Assembly: GCA_019188255.1 (NCBI GenBank)
Contig: JAETXT010000012.1
Coordinates: 2,046,001-2,110,000 of the forward strand
Reading direction: 5' to 3'
DNA: 64,000 nucleotides
Source: Verticillium longisporum
Lineage: Eukaryota; Ascomycota; Sordariomycetes; Glomerellales; Plectosphaerellaceae
Part shown: positions 12,446-23,767 of the stretch, piece by piece
Position numbering within the stretch: the stretch's first letter is position 1
Layout: each line of letters begins with the position of its first letter
Program-made: the position numbers and the translations under genes
Notes under the pieces: generated by a model
What the model saw: the letters and a program-made list of their open reading frames with translations, nothing else
What the model was told of the DNA's origin: nothing
Databases searched by the model: none

Positions 12446-14614
12446 TTCGAATTACTCCAGATTCAATGGCAGGCGTGGGTAAGACGGCATGTATGGGTTG
12501 TTGCGAAAGAGTGAATATCTCGCTGAATGGAACCAAACGAGAGGGTTGCAACAACCACACGGAGAAGATGAGACTTGCCGGTTTCAACTGACACACAGAA
12601 CGAAAGAAAGAGAACGGAACAGGGAAAGGAAAAGGCTCGCTGTAAGAATGAGAGGCAGGGGTCGAGATGAGTCTTGTATGCCCACGAGGGGCGGTCGGAA
12701 CGCGTCTGAGAATAGCCATGGTCCTTTCATCCTGTGGTGGATGCGGCGCAAAATCCGTCCCCTTAATGGACGGGATATTGCATGGCCATGGCAGATCATG
12801 GAGATGAGGTCTACTAGGGCTTGGCCGTGACACTTAGGGGAGCATAGTGCCAGGGTGCTAAGCCATGATGCAATGCGTCAGGGATATTGGCGTCGTCGGC
12901 AGGACAGTACCGAGCTCTTGGAGGAGGGGGCTGGCCCAACAGCGACCTGAGAGTTTGCGGCTGTACAGACCGGGTGGATGGCAGATGGGATGGCTTTGAG
13001 ATCGGGAGGCACGGGCTATCGCAACCTTCAGACGAGCAAAGGGACCTAGATGGTCCTTGCAAAGCCCACGGGCCTCGGAAGTGGTGTCGCTTTCGAGATG
13101 GATCAGGCCAGCTAGCAAGGCCAGGCAGAGGCGCGGTCACAAAGAAAAGGGGTTGCTAGAGTGGGCTATTTCTTCTTCTTCGCTTCTTAGGGCGTGATTG
13201 ACCCGCATGGGGACGTTCCCCCATAAAGTTGCAGATTGCCGCAAGGAAAAAGAAAGTCGGTGGTGATCACGGTGGCCGGCAGTCCCCTGCTTCGGACTTC
13301 GAGCAGGATTCGAATCGCAGGCATCGCAACACAGGCTGGTTTCATGGGACGCTACTGAGCCCCAGCTGTGGGTTTTTGATGTCAGATTCGTGAGTGCTCG
13401 GCGATAGACCCTCGCGGTGATCCTCCGTCCGTCTTGGTCTGGGCCGAAGACCCAAGGCCACGGGACGACCGCTGCATCACATATGGATCGACCGTAACAT
13501 CGTGGTGGGCGATGATCTGTTTGTATGGACACTGGACACGCGTGCCACGTTAGCACCTAAGGCAAGCAAGGCAAGCAAGGCAAGCAAGGCAAGCAAGGCA
13601 AGCAAGGGAGCTAGCTGGCTGATGAGGGTCGGAGGGAACCGTAACAAGCAAGGTCGGAGGCATCATGCGCAGGCGTCGGCGCCCGGATGGGTGACGAATT
13701 GGAGATCATTCATGCGCTGACTCGGAAACAGCCCTCGTTCTTTTCTTCTGAGCCTCAAGGGGGCTGCTTCGTGGGCTGTTGGCTGCGGGCTGAGGAGTGC
13801 GGGCTGCGGGCAGTGGGCAGTGGGCAGTGAGCAGTGAGTTGTGGGCTCTCGCGCCATGTGGTGCCCGGAATGGCCGTCGAGTTCATGCAACGACCCGCGT
13901 AGAGGGGGTGTCGAAGGGGCTCGAGGGACCTGAATGGTGGTCGGGGGTCGCGATGCGGCTCGTGGTCGGTCCACGGCGTTTCATGATGCACGCCCGGGAC
14001 AGGGCACCGCTGCGAACCGGAAGAGAGGTCATTTTGGACGATGTGTGTTCCATGAACCAAGATGGGCCATCGCGATCTTGCATGCGTTGTCACAAAGTCG
14101 CAATGGAAGGTGGCCCAGCATGGTGGCTCGTTGAGGGCTGGTGATGTTGAAGTAGTGGCATCTGCCGGCAATGGTCCGCCATAGCATGGGCAGATATCCT
14201 GCCCCATATTGTACAGGGCAGGAGAACCAGGGGTGGTGCCTGCTGCAGCCTGTGGCCTGGGCGGGTCACGTGCGGAGACCCGATACCTCTACCGCAGCAG
14301 TGACCATGCCAGCAGTGGGAACAACCATGTTCACGAGACATGATAGTAGACATCCGCGCCAGATGGCTTCGCGGCTTCTTGGTCACTTGGGGAAGATCTA
14401 GCGTCTCGGAGATTTTCTGGGAGATTTCGAGTTCCGAGCACACACCATGACCAAGGTAGATGATGCGAGACTACCGACGTCCGAGGATCCTGGTAGACAG
14501 GCATTTACTGACGGCGAGCTAAGGCAAGATTACACACTTCCTAGATCATCAAGCAGCAACTGGTGGCACTCTACCTGCCATATAAGGGATACCTCATGGG
14601 GGATACCCTATACC
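12446..14614. other. Gene-free spacer
   Basis: About 2.2 kb without a credible gene. It contains the upstream region of the DUF6536 gene, a short 9 bp tandem repeat (listed separately), and a low-complexity G(G/T)GC(A/T)GTGG stretch at about 13,770-13,840. Confidence 0.6.
13561..13605. repeat. 9 bp tandem repeat, five copies
   Basis: Five perfect head-to-tail copies of GGCAAGCAA lie in non-coding DNA. Because the period is a multiple of three, it yields a Lys-Ala-Ser repeat in a spurious frame. Confidence 0.9.
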
Positions 14615-16348
14615 TCACAGGGGATAGATGAACTGCTTGTTCTGCAGGTCCGTCAAGTCCAGCACAGCCAGACCGACCTTGGTGCGGACCACCTCGCCGT
14701 CCTCGCCCACCGTCTCGACAAAGCCCTCGCGCTCGTCATCGCTGAGGCCGGCAACGTACTCGAGCCGCTCGGCGTTCCGCCGCGCCAAGATGAACCGGAT
14801 GATCCACAAGATGATCGGCGTGCCCACCCAGCTGACCGAGATCATGGACGCCCAGGCGCCGTAGAACCGCGGCCCATGGCCGGCCACCCAGATCTGCGGC
14901 GACACGAGATTGCCGACGCTGTAGCCGAGCATGAACATGACGTTGCGCGTCAGCTTCTTCGTGTACCCAGCCGCCGTCGACGTCGTCCACCCGAGCGCGA
15001 TGATGTACGTGACCCCGTACGTCGACGCCGCGAGGATGAGGCACCCCAGGAGCCCAATCTTCTGCTCCCAGTCCACCGTCACCATGGCCACGCCGCCGGC
15101 CCCCGCGGGCATGCACCACACGGTCCCGTGCAGTGCCAGGTTCCGCGGCCACCGCCGCAGCGCAAACGTCGCCACGACGCAGCACGCCACGCCGAACCCG
15201 CCGCCGGCCGCCGCCACGAGCGTTGACCCCAGCGAGCTGACGCCGATCGTCGTGATGAGGTTCTTCTGCCCGTAGTTGAGATTGTTCGAGAACATGAGCG
15301 TGAACGACTGCAGGGTGAAAAGCCACGACACGGGGTCCGTAGCGTCTCGACAAACTGCTCTCGCTTGAACCGCTTCTGCTCGATCGAGCTCTGCTGCGCC
15401 GCGTGCACCCGCCGGATCACCTGCACCTTCTCTTCGAGCGTCAACCATCGCGCCTCGGCCGGGTTGCTCGGGTAGTCGATCCACACCCACACGGCGAGGA
15501 GGAGTGTGAGACCGCCCGTGACGATGTGGAGCAGCTTCCACGGGAGTACCGGCCTCGTCGCCCACAGCAGGCCCTACGAGATGGAGCCCGTGACAATGGG
15601 CGCCCTCTGACAGATGATCCCCTGAAAGGGCTGTAGAAAGGAATTCTCATGTCGGTTGAAGAACATGCCAATTGTGATCTCCATAGCCGGCACAATGACG
15701 GCCTCAGCCGCTCCGAGTGCGAGCCGCATAACAATCAGCCCGGCATAGCGCGTGGCCACACAGTGCAGGAAGATGATGACAGACCAGCAGAAGACGGTGG
15801 TCGCAACATACTTGCCAAACGGCAGTCGCTGCATCAGGTAGTGACCCGGCCACTGGAATGCCAGGTAGCCTAACTCGTCAGTTAGCCAGGGCGTGTGTGC
15901 TTGTGAAGACAGTCTTCTCGCCGTACCGACGTAGAACATGGTGTTCAGATTGTTGTACTCAGTTTGACGAATGCCTGTCTCTTCAAAGAGACCCAAAATG
16001 GCAGCATAGCCGAGCGTTGACTTGTCCACCTGGACAATGGCTTGTCAGCAAGCTGCCAGATATAACATCGGGACGTAGTCAAAAGAGTTGTCGTAATCTC
16101 ACAAAAAGCATAATGTTGATAGCAGACAGGAGAAGCATGACACGGAGGTACAGCTTCCTGCGAAGCTTCTTCTCCGCCTCGGGCGTCAAGGGTCCGAATT
16201 TGTCGCCATGTTCTTCGAGGAGCCGCAGAGTGACATCTGCGTTTCGTTCTTCGACTGATTTTCCCTTTTGAGGGTGCGTCTCGGCCGTCTCTTTGGACAG
16301 TTTGGCCTCTTTTGTCACCTCGGACTGCACACCCTTTTCACTAGCCAT
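14615..16348 (-). pseudogene. Decayed MFS transporter, allantoate permease (Dal5/anion:cation symporter) type
   Basis: The exons 16348-16103, 16029-15927 and 15869-14615 join in phase; introns have GTGAGA and GTACGG donors. The product resembles Dal5-family MFS carriers for allantoate, nicotinate and similar organic anions: a charged N-terminus ending in LRRKLYLRVMLLLSAINIML, then VDKSTLGYAAILGLFEETGI, FQWPGHYLMQRLPFGKY and ALGAAEAVIVPAMEITIGMF. Two lesions are present. First, an in-frame TAG at 15576-15574, where the family has an aromatic residue before GLLWATRP. Second, a one-base frame loss near the G run 15332-15335, after which the frame resumes with DPVSWLFTLQSFTLMFSNN. The sequence just before the TAG also diverges from the usual family pattern. 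The full length would be 534 codons. The frameshift may be a sequence error, but the TAG needs a base substitution, so decay is the better reading. Confidence 0.8.
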
Positions 16349-18226
16349 AGTGACAGAAATATGACAATGAGCGGAAGTCAATCAGCGACACCAGGATGTA
16401 CAATCTCAAGCAGCTATTCGCAAGAAAAGCATGAGGTCAGGTCTCTCCGGAGCAACATGGTATGTAGCTCCTGGGGGGTTTTATACACCGGCCGGCCAGC
16501 CTGCCGTAAGCGATTGACACGACCTCGCAGGTCGCTGTGGAGTCTGAACATGACGATTCGTCTCTATGGGACACGAATTCTGTGATGCCCGGCCTCTTCG
16601 TATGGCACGTCGAACCACCCGACGGCCACTACGCGGTGCATCTCCGCTATCACGCAATACTCTGCAGCGATAAGCACTACTCTTGGACCGTGAAGATCGG
16701 GGCGTCCCGGTGCCTTCGAAGGATCCATTGGGCCGGGAAGGCACTACACGGTTGCAGTGAGGACTTTGCCGTGGGAACCAAAGTTTTTCTGACAACTGCG
16801 TAGTGTTCAGTGGCATGTGAATCGATTGCTCGCAAGAGGCACTCGCTTCTTGGGAGTACGCACCCCACGCGAGAGGGATGGCCTCAGCGGTCATGGCAGA
16901 TGACGAGACCGATTGTGTTACTGACAAAACGTGGGCTGCGATGTGATGCCGATGGTATGCCGTACTATTCGTTTCCAAAGGGCCATAAATGTCACGACAA
17001 AGGCGCACGCGAAGCGCGAAGAAGAGCTGCCTGCCCTGCACAGAATGTACGAGAGGCCAAGGTATGGGCCAGAAGTGGAAACTGGTCGTCGGGTAGCACA
17101 GCGGCGCGAGTCGGGGGTCGAAGCAGAGCTTCGCGGACCTGGCCCCGGATGTCGCCCAAAACCTTGGGTGATCAGTGAATCTTCGGAGCCAACAGGGCCA
17201 GACACTGGGATCAGACAGAGATGCTGCCGAGTCCTGTGAGCACGAGATCGCTGCACTGCTGTTCGTGTCGCATGGGTTGGCTCTTCTGTTGTTCTTCGTT
17301 CTGTCGGCCAGCTCCGCTGCAGATCGATATCCATGGGAACCAGAGCAAGAAGAAGCATTCCCGCCGGCCCTTGGACCGAGTACCCTGACAAGAATGATGG
17401 CGACCGTGAGTCAGCCCTGTGACGTCAATCAGTCAGACAGGCACCTTGCTGAGGCGGCAGGGTGCCTGTCTGAGGCGGCAAAGCGAAGCAGGGAGAAGGG
17501 GATCCTCGACCTGTTTCGAGTCGATGGGTGGATTGGTGATCAACATTGAGGGCTCAGTCAGCGCCAGACGAGGAGGTCGGTACCTACAGTAGGTACCTAG
17601 ATTTAGGGAGATGCCCTAGCTGCCTGCTTTAGGTACCAGTAGCTGCCTCGGACGCGGGGGACAGGGGCCATCAGTCACTGGACGCGCCCTGCTGATCAAG
17701 CTGTGGCTGGTGCGAGAGACACGCCTGCAGCCTGGTGCTCGAGCGGTATGTGCCTTATTCCGCCCTGATTTCCAAAAGCCCTAAGAAGTAAATAAAAAAC
17801 GGCAAGGGGCCCCATGAAGGACACGTCGTGCAAGCCAGACGCTGAAGATGGTGTGAGAATGCATCCACCCGGAAGCACAGGTTCCAGGCCAGCCGTTGAG
17901 CAAAAGGGCAGCGAGAGGGACGGCCTCGCGCGTTGGTGGTGCGATTCAGCACAGCCACAGAAAGCAAATGGCACGGTCGCTCCCGCATGGTCATCCCTAT
18001 GCCGTGAGGCTCATTGGCCATCAGCCCTGGAAGCGGGGTGCGACCCCACCGTGCTCGAGGCTGCCTTCTGGACCGTACGGTTTCCCTCCCTTTTGACGCC
18101 ATCCAGGTGGGTGCGCAACTCCCCTCCTGCTTCCCCCCCAAACAGCCGCTGGCCCTGTTCTGGCATTCTTTAAAGGACACCCGGGCTGCTGTCCTTGTTT
18201 CGACTCTTGTTTTCCGTTCCTCGATC
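16349..18226. other. Gene-free spacer
   Basis: Several modest open frames exist on both strands, but none has domain similarity or convincing codon bias. A TACCTA/TAGGTA motif cluster lies at 17,577-17,648. Confidence 0.6.
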
Positions 18227-18394
18227 TCGATCTTCCATTCTCGATCTTCCATTCTCGATCTTCCATTCTCGATCTTCCATTCTCGATCTTCCATTCTCGA
18301 TCTTCCATTCTCGATCTTCCATTCTCGATCTTCCGTTCTCGATCTTCCATTCTCGATCTTCCATTCTCGATCTTCCATTCTCGATCTTCCATTC
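18227..18394. repeat. 14 bp minisatellite, twelve copies
   Basis: Exactly twelve tandem units of TCGATCTTCCATTC span 168 bp. The only difference seen is A to G in the eighth unit (18325-18338). The array is pyrimidine-rich on the plus strand and has no stop codon in any frame, which creates long spurious open frames with a 14-residue period on both strands. It ends 23 bp before a TATA box and about 200 bp before the ATG of the small gene at 18592. Confidence 0.97.
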
Positions 18395-18417
18395 ACTCGA
18401 TAACCTCCCGTCTTGCA

Positions 18418-18423
18418 TATATA
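18418..18423 (+). promoter_or_regulatory. TATA box of the small Ser-rich gene
   Basis: TATATA (within GCATATATACC) lies 169 bp upstream of the ATG at 18592 and is followed by a CA-rich leader typical of fungal 5' UTRs. The position fits a core promoter. Confidence 0.5.
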
Positions 18424-18591
18424 CCGTTGCTCCCAGAGAACAGAATCCGTCGTCGAACCCCACCAACGCTCTCCCTGCCACTTACACGCCAGAGCTCCTA
18501 CCTACCCACACAACCAACATCCATCTCCCACGACAGCACAATAGCCACACAACAAAGCCACGCCCGCTTTCCCAAGATCACAACAGCCAAT

Positions 18592-18819
18592 ATGTCGCCC
18601 TCCTACACCATGTCCTCCCATCTCTGCAAGCAGATTGCCTCCTCCTGGCGCCAAACCCGCCACGGCTCCCCCGACCCGACCTCCCCCACCCTCCAACCCG
18701 CCGTGGCCTACTTCCCCTCGCCCTCGCGCGAGAAGCGCAGCATGGACAGCGACAGGAGCGACTCTCCCATCATGTCTCGCTCCTCGAGCGTCAGCTCCTG
18801 GCGCAGCGCCGGCAAATGA
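18592..18819 (+). CDS. Small Ser/Arg-rich protein, unknown function
   Basis: A single exon of 75 codons starts with MSPSYTMSSHLCKQIASSWR and ends SSSVSSWRSAGK. It is rich in Ser, Pro and Arg, has no membrane segment or signal peptide, and contains SP and RS motifs such as SREKRSMDSDRSDSPIMSRS that could be phosphorylated. Support for a real gene is the TATA box, the CA-rich leader, the good start context (GCCAATATGTC) and biased third codon positions. I do not recognise the family. It is convergent with the PSD gene. Confidence 0.6.
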   Translation: MSPSYTMSSHLCKQIASSWRQTRHGSPDPTSPTLQPAVAYFPSPSREKRSMDSDRSDSPIMSRSSSVSSWRSAGK

Positions 18820-19997
18820 GCAGTCTCGTCTGATCCCAAGGCTTTTTTCCGTCTTGCAAAACACCAAGGCGGGGCACGGCAGCTCGGTCCTCCGACGGGA
18901 GGGTAGACATGGCAATTTTGTTTTTGAACCTTTGGCGTCTGACGGCTTTTTTCATTGTTTCCAAATCGTATTAACGGCGTTGGCGTATCATGGCGGGGTA
19001 TCACAAGCACAGGGATCGATGGAATCGACGCGATGGAATCGAGGGACTGAGGGATCGCAGGCGCTCAGGATATGTATGCTCTTTGTATTTTCTTATTCCC
19101 CATCGCCTCCCTCATCCCCCAAACACGACCAGAATGGGCTTCACGAAAAGGGGGCGCGGGGAAAGACATTTTGGTTCTCCCCACACCATCAACACACATG
19201 GCGCCTGACCACCTGACAACCCTGCGGCGGAGCGGCGGCTGGAGCTTGTCGCGCCGAGAGGACGCAGTACCAAGGCGGGCAGGCCGCGAGGAGAGCTCGA
19301 TAGGTGCGCTCTCTCCCCCCTTGACCTAAGCTGCACGTTGCTCCGAACCAAACTCGGGGGCACAACATCGGGCCATACCCTTATGAATTGAATCAATTTT
19401 CTACTGCAGTTGCTCAATTTCGCTGCCCTCCGTGATGTCATCTCCACAGCCGTGAGCCACGTCTCCGCACAATGTGCCGGATAGTCGGGCGTCTCGATGG
19501 CGTGCGATGGCGCAACTCCGTCTCAACGCAGCCCCGTGTGGGGCCGCACCTCATCTTCTCTCCGCATCACACCATGAGGGCCTTGCAGGCTGGCCACATG
19601 CTTACTCAATCGTCTGTCCAACAAACTCGGTGATGCATCGTCATTGTATTTCGTTGACTGGTTGCTCTCTCGCTCGAAATCCAGTCGGCCGTTCGGCCCC
19701 CTTCCCTCATGTGTTATTCGCTTCGCTCCCTGTGGACTAGTTGAGAGCCACGCTCATTGCGTAGACAAAAAAACCAAGCAAGACAAATCCTTAGCTGGCC
19801 ACTCAGCCCCCAACGCCCCAAGTCGAAACGTGTCTGTCCTCTCTCGCTCTCTCGCTCTCTTTTCTTTATGTATCCCCGCCCCGTCTATGAACCGTTCCAA
19901 ATCACCGTCACTGCCAACCGCGATACCGGGACCGTGAGATGTGGAGGAAGCGGGGGCACCAGCGCCGTGCCGTCCGTCGCCGGCCACACACGCCGCT
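18820..19997. other. Spacer between convergent genes
   Basis: This region holds the 3' regions of the small gene and the PSD gene. A CT-rich stretch (CTCTCTCGCTCTCTCGCTCTC) lies near 19,837-19,860. No gene is seen. Confidence 0.6.
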
Positions 19998-22900
19998 CTA
20001 CATCGTGGACGCGGCAATCGTCTGCGCGTCCGGCCGTGCCGCCGGCGTCTCGTCTCCGCTCGACGATTCCTCTCCCACGCTGCCTTGGATGCGCCGCTTA
20101 GCCTCCTTCTTCTCGGCATCCGTAATGTCCTCGTCATTCTTGCGCATATCAGGAGTCCACTGCGCCTCGTCGGGCGAGTGACCGATTGACATGCCCGCGC
20201 GAACCTGGCGTATCGTGTTAGTTGGCAGTCCACAACTCGTTCACTTCGGCCGGGAGGCACTTACCAAGGTCTCGAGCGCGCCAGCCGAGTTGTCCGTCAG
20301 ATCATCGTCGAACCGCATCTTGCCCTCCTCAAACAGGAGCACAATGGTGCTGCCGCCAAACTTGAAGTAACCGAGCTCTTCTGCGCGCTTGACCTCGTCG
20401 CCTTCATTGCGCGTGATCACCGTGCTGCCCACCATCATGGCTCCGACACAGATGACCATGACGCGGCCGTGCTCGGGACTGTCAATGGGGCAGACAACTC
20501 GCACATTCTCGCCATACACGTCGAGGGCCGAACGAATGGCCATGGGGTTGACCGTGTAGTATTCGCCCGCAATCAGCTTCGGCTTGTCCAATCGTCCGTC
20601 CACAGGGATGTGGAAGCGGTGGTAGTCCTGCGGCGCAAGACGGAAGATGCCCAGCGCGCCGTTTTCGTACCGCTTCGCATCCTCTGGATATGCGTCGCCC
20701 AGGAGTCTCTTGACTGAAAACTCGCGACCCTTGATCCACACGGTAGTGGCGTGATCCACGCTGTTGAACACGACGCTACGGCAGTCGGCTGGCGAGACAA
20801 CGATACCAGGATGGTCCGGAGCAGAACAGGGGCGGGCGCCGGGCTTGAGCGCTCGGTAGAAAAACTCATTGAAGTTCTTGAAGTCTTCGAGGGGCCGGAG
20901 GACCTCCGACATGTCCAGTCGATGGAACTGGATGAACTTGGGAATCTCCGCCTTGGATGCGGGGTCGTCGAATTTCTTGCCTTGCTTGACGCTCATGCTC
21001 TTCAGCATTTTCCGAACTGTTTACACATCAGCACATGATCGACGGCAGCTTCGAGGAGCGGGGCACGTACTTCTCTTGGTCTCCATGTTCCCAGACTTCA
21101 ACCCCTTGTACAGGAGACGAATGCCCAGCCTCACATACACGCTCATTTTCTCTTCATTAATCTGACCCGTGATACGATCCTGTACAAGAATGTTGGCCGA
21201 ATTGGCACCGAGCTTGTAGCCTCCGTACGAGATCTTGGTGAGGACCTTGGAGTACCACTTGCGTTGCGCCTGGCTCGAGGTAACGAACCCACCCATCACC
21301 AAATTGCTAACTTGGCGCCAGTCCTGGCTGGCGCATGTGGCAATGTGCGTGATGATATCGGTATCCTTGCGCTTGTGAAGTCGTGGCTGATGGCAGATGG
21401 GACACTCTCTGATCTCAACCACGTGTTCCTCGCCACTGCGGTCTTCGGCGAGGTCATCCTGTATAAAGATATCTCCTTCCTCGCCCGACCTGTTGAGTTC
21501 AGGGACGATGATGGTCGATTCGGAGGAGAGACCCGCGCTGCCCGGGTTCTGCGCAGAGACTTGTGGGTTGTTCTCCTTTCCCTCTGCAGTCGGTAGGTGA
21601 AGAAGGTTCTTGCCCGCCTTGTCCGCATCGGCGAGGACCCCTTGACCTTGTCTGCAAGGGAAGGTTGTGGGCGGCTCTTAGCCTCCAGTTGGTCTTCCAA
21701 GCAGATGACAGCCTCATCCATTGTCAAATCATATACTTCCTCGCCGGATTCATCGTTGGCCTTGTGGGGGAACCGCTGGAAGAAGCTGTCAATTGTCGAC
21801 TCGCGCAGTGTCGAGCCGAGAGTGTCCAGCATGGTCGTGAGCTCGACCTTGCTGATACGGCCGCTCTCATCCGTGTCGTACTGTCGCAACAGGGAGCGCC
21901 AGAACTGTTGTCGCAGAGCCGGGTACGTCACGAATTTAGCGCGGACGAACAGCGTCGGGCTGTGCTTGGCCTCCCATTTGTCGGCCTCTTTCATCTTTAG
22001 GGGCAACTGGAAATCCAAAAAGTGGATGTCGTCACTTTCGATATCGGCCGTGTCGGCGCCGGCGCCGGCGATGGCCTGCTCAGGGCTCAAGAACTCGGGG
22101 TTCAGAAATTGGGCCGGAGCAGGCGGTGGCGAAGGGGTTCCTAGCTGAGAGATGCCCGAAGCGGCACTAGCTTGCTTGGAGAGAGACGGCCGGACCATTC
22201 TACTAAGGCTCTGCGAAGAAGAAGTTCGCGACACGCCGAGCTTGCGGAACCGAGAGCGATGCTGGGCAGCCGGCGTGTGTTCGGGGGGTTCCCGCAACTG
22301 GTAGAGACCTGTGCTTGGATCGGCCTTGGGGGCGTTGTCGATCAGTTCCTTGATGGAGAGGTTGCAATCGGCTACAAAGTCGTTGGAGGAGTACTTGTCG
22401 TGGTCAATGACGGTGAAGTTGAATGAATACGACTGTTCGTGTCCTTGAACCTGAAACACCATCTTCTCGTTGAAGACCGGGTTCAGGTTATGGCGCACTC
22501 GTTTCGTCCGGTACGTCTTCTTGCCCAAGGAAGCCACAACGAAGGGGTCCATGTCAAAGGTCGTTCGAGTGGCGCTTGGCTGCGGGGAAGATCGGTAATA
22601 TTTAGGATCTCGAGGTAGATGACTCCGACCACATCGCTGCCGCTGTTGTTGAACTCGAACTGATTGCCGCCCTTTCTCCTCCGTCTTCGGAGACCCTTGA
22701 TACGTAGACGACGTTTCCTCTTCTCAATGACCTCTGGCTTGGTGGAGTCTTCTTCATCGTCGGACAGGCTAGAGTCGCCATCGTCGTCATCGTCGTCTTC
22801 CTCGTCATCGGGCGTTAGGTCGGTCGGGTCAATCGGCGCCGGCCGAGCGCCCTCTGGCTCGCCCAGGGGCCACGCGACGCTGTGAGAGAGGGCGTCATGA

Positions 22901-23767
22901 GTGGTGTCTGGTTGCGGGAGCCCACAGGAACCTGCTGGACAATGGCCGAGAACTTTTCGAAAATCTGTTCACGGCTAGCAGCGGTGTTCGTGCGGTCGAA
23001 GAGGGTGAACTGTAGGAAGACCTCGCCGGAGACGACGCTCGTCTTCTTGCCAGGGCGCTTGCTTCGGAGAGAATACCACTTGGGCTCCTGCTCTGTCTTG
23101 GTGGCAGTGAAGAGCTCCTCCAGAGGAACGTCAAACTCGCCCATGTAGTCTTTGCCGAACCTATCCTTGTCCCAGCAGATGACGTCGAGAATGAGAGACT
23201 CGGGGGACGTGACGGGCATTTCCTCAATGACGTTCCATTCTGGGTTGAGAGTCTTTGGGATTTCGTGGGTTACCACTTTGGCTTCGCCAAGAGTGAGGAC
23301 GAGGTACTGAGAAGAGGGCCATGTCAGTAGATGTTTGTCTGAGGTATCAGGTCAATGTCAGCCTCTGGACGTACGGGGTCTGATGTTCCATTGCGGTCTT
23401 TCGCAGCTAGATTGCGAGCCTAGAGGGCGAGAGCGAATGTCAGCAATTGAGGGCTACAGATTTTGTTGCTGCGAGGCCGGCGCTGGGTTGGAGCATTCAA
23501 ATGACGTACACGCAGAATGACGACCTTCAAGGTCAGGCCGGTGTCTTTGTCTTTGGCGGAAAGATCGCTACCCATCCTGGAGGGAGTGCGCGCCTGGTAC
23601 TTGCCAGTGCCGTTGTTGTTGTTGTTGTTGTTGTTGTTGTTGCTGCTGGGAGTATTGGCCGTGTTGGAGACGGAGTTGCCGTTGCTGTTGGACCGCCTAG
23701 GGCTGTTGCTGCGGCTGTTGTTGAGGGAGGAAGCGGACTTCAGACGTGTCGGGATAATGCGAACCAT
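19998..23767 (-). CDS. psd2: Phosphatidylserine decarboxylase, Psd2 type (C2 domains, EF-hand)
   Basis: The product converts phosphatidylserine to phosphatidylethanolamine, in the Golgi/endosome system for the Psd2 type. Exons are 23767-23510, 23419-23375, 23306-21071, 21016-20265 and 20204-19998; introns are 54-90 bp with GTACGT/GTAAGT donors. Order of parts: a poly-Asn run (about residues 43-52); a first C2 domain (ARNLAAKDRNGTSDP, then TLNPEWN); an acidic linker; a second C2 domain (DMDPFVVASLGKKTYRTKRV); an EF-hand loop DTDESGRISKVE near residue 583; a CPIC...H...C element; then the catalytic domain with VGSTVIT, the GST self-cleavage site that forms the pyruvoyl cofactor. The long exon is interrupted by three apparent one-base losses, near 22584-22587, between 22866 and 22923, and near 21639-21642. 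Restoring all three gives a continuous product of about 1166 residues, the usual family length, so the gene is probably intact in the organism. Confidence 0.9.
23612..23642 (-). repeat. GTT/AAC trinucleotide run encoding poly-Asn
   Basis: About ten AAC codons inside the first exon of the PSD gene, in the disordered part before the first C2 domain. It is likely to vary in length. Confidence 0.9.

Noticed and set aside
13300..13325. GGATTCGAATC resembling a tRNA B box
   Set aside because: No T-arm, anticodon arm or acceptor stem can be paired on either strand.
17755..18833. Long frames with 14-residue repeats (for example MEDREWKIENGRS on the minus strand)
   Set aside because: They are a by-product of the stop-free 14 bp minisatellite in all frames.
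21501..21598. Possible intron (GTCAAG to CGCAG, upstream bound about 21655) that would also repair the PSD frame
   Set aside because: The donor is poor and the removed segment reads as a normal protein linker; a one-base run error is simpler. RNA-seq would decide.
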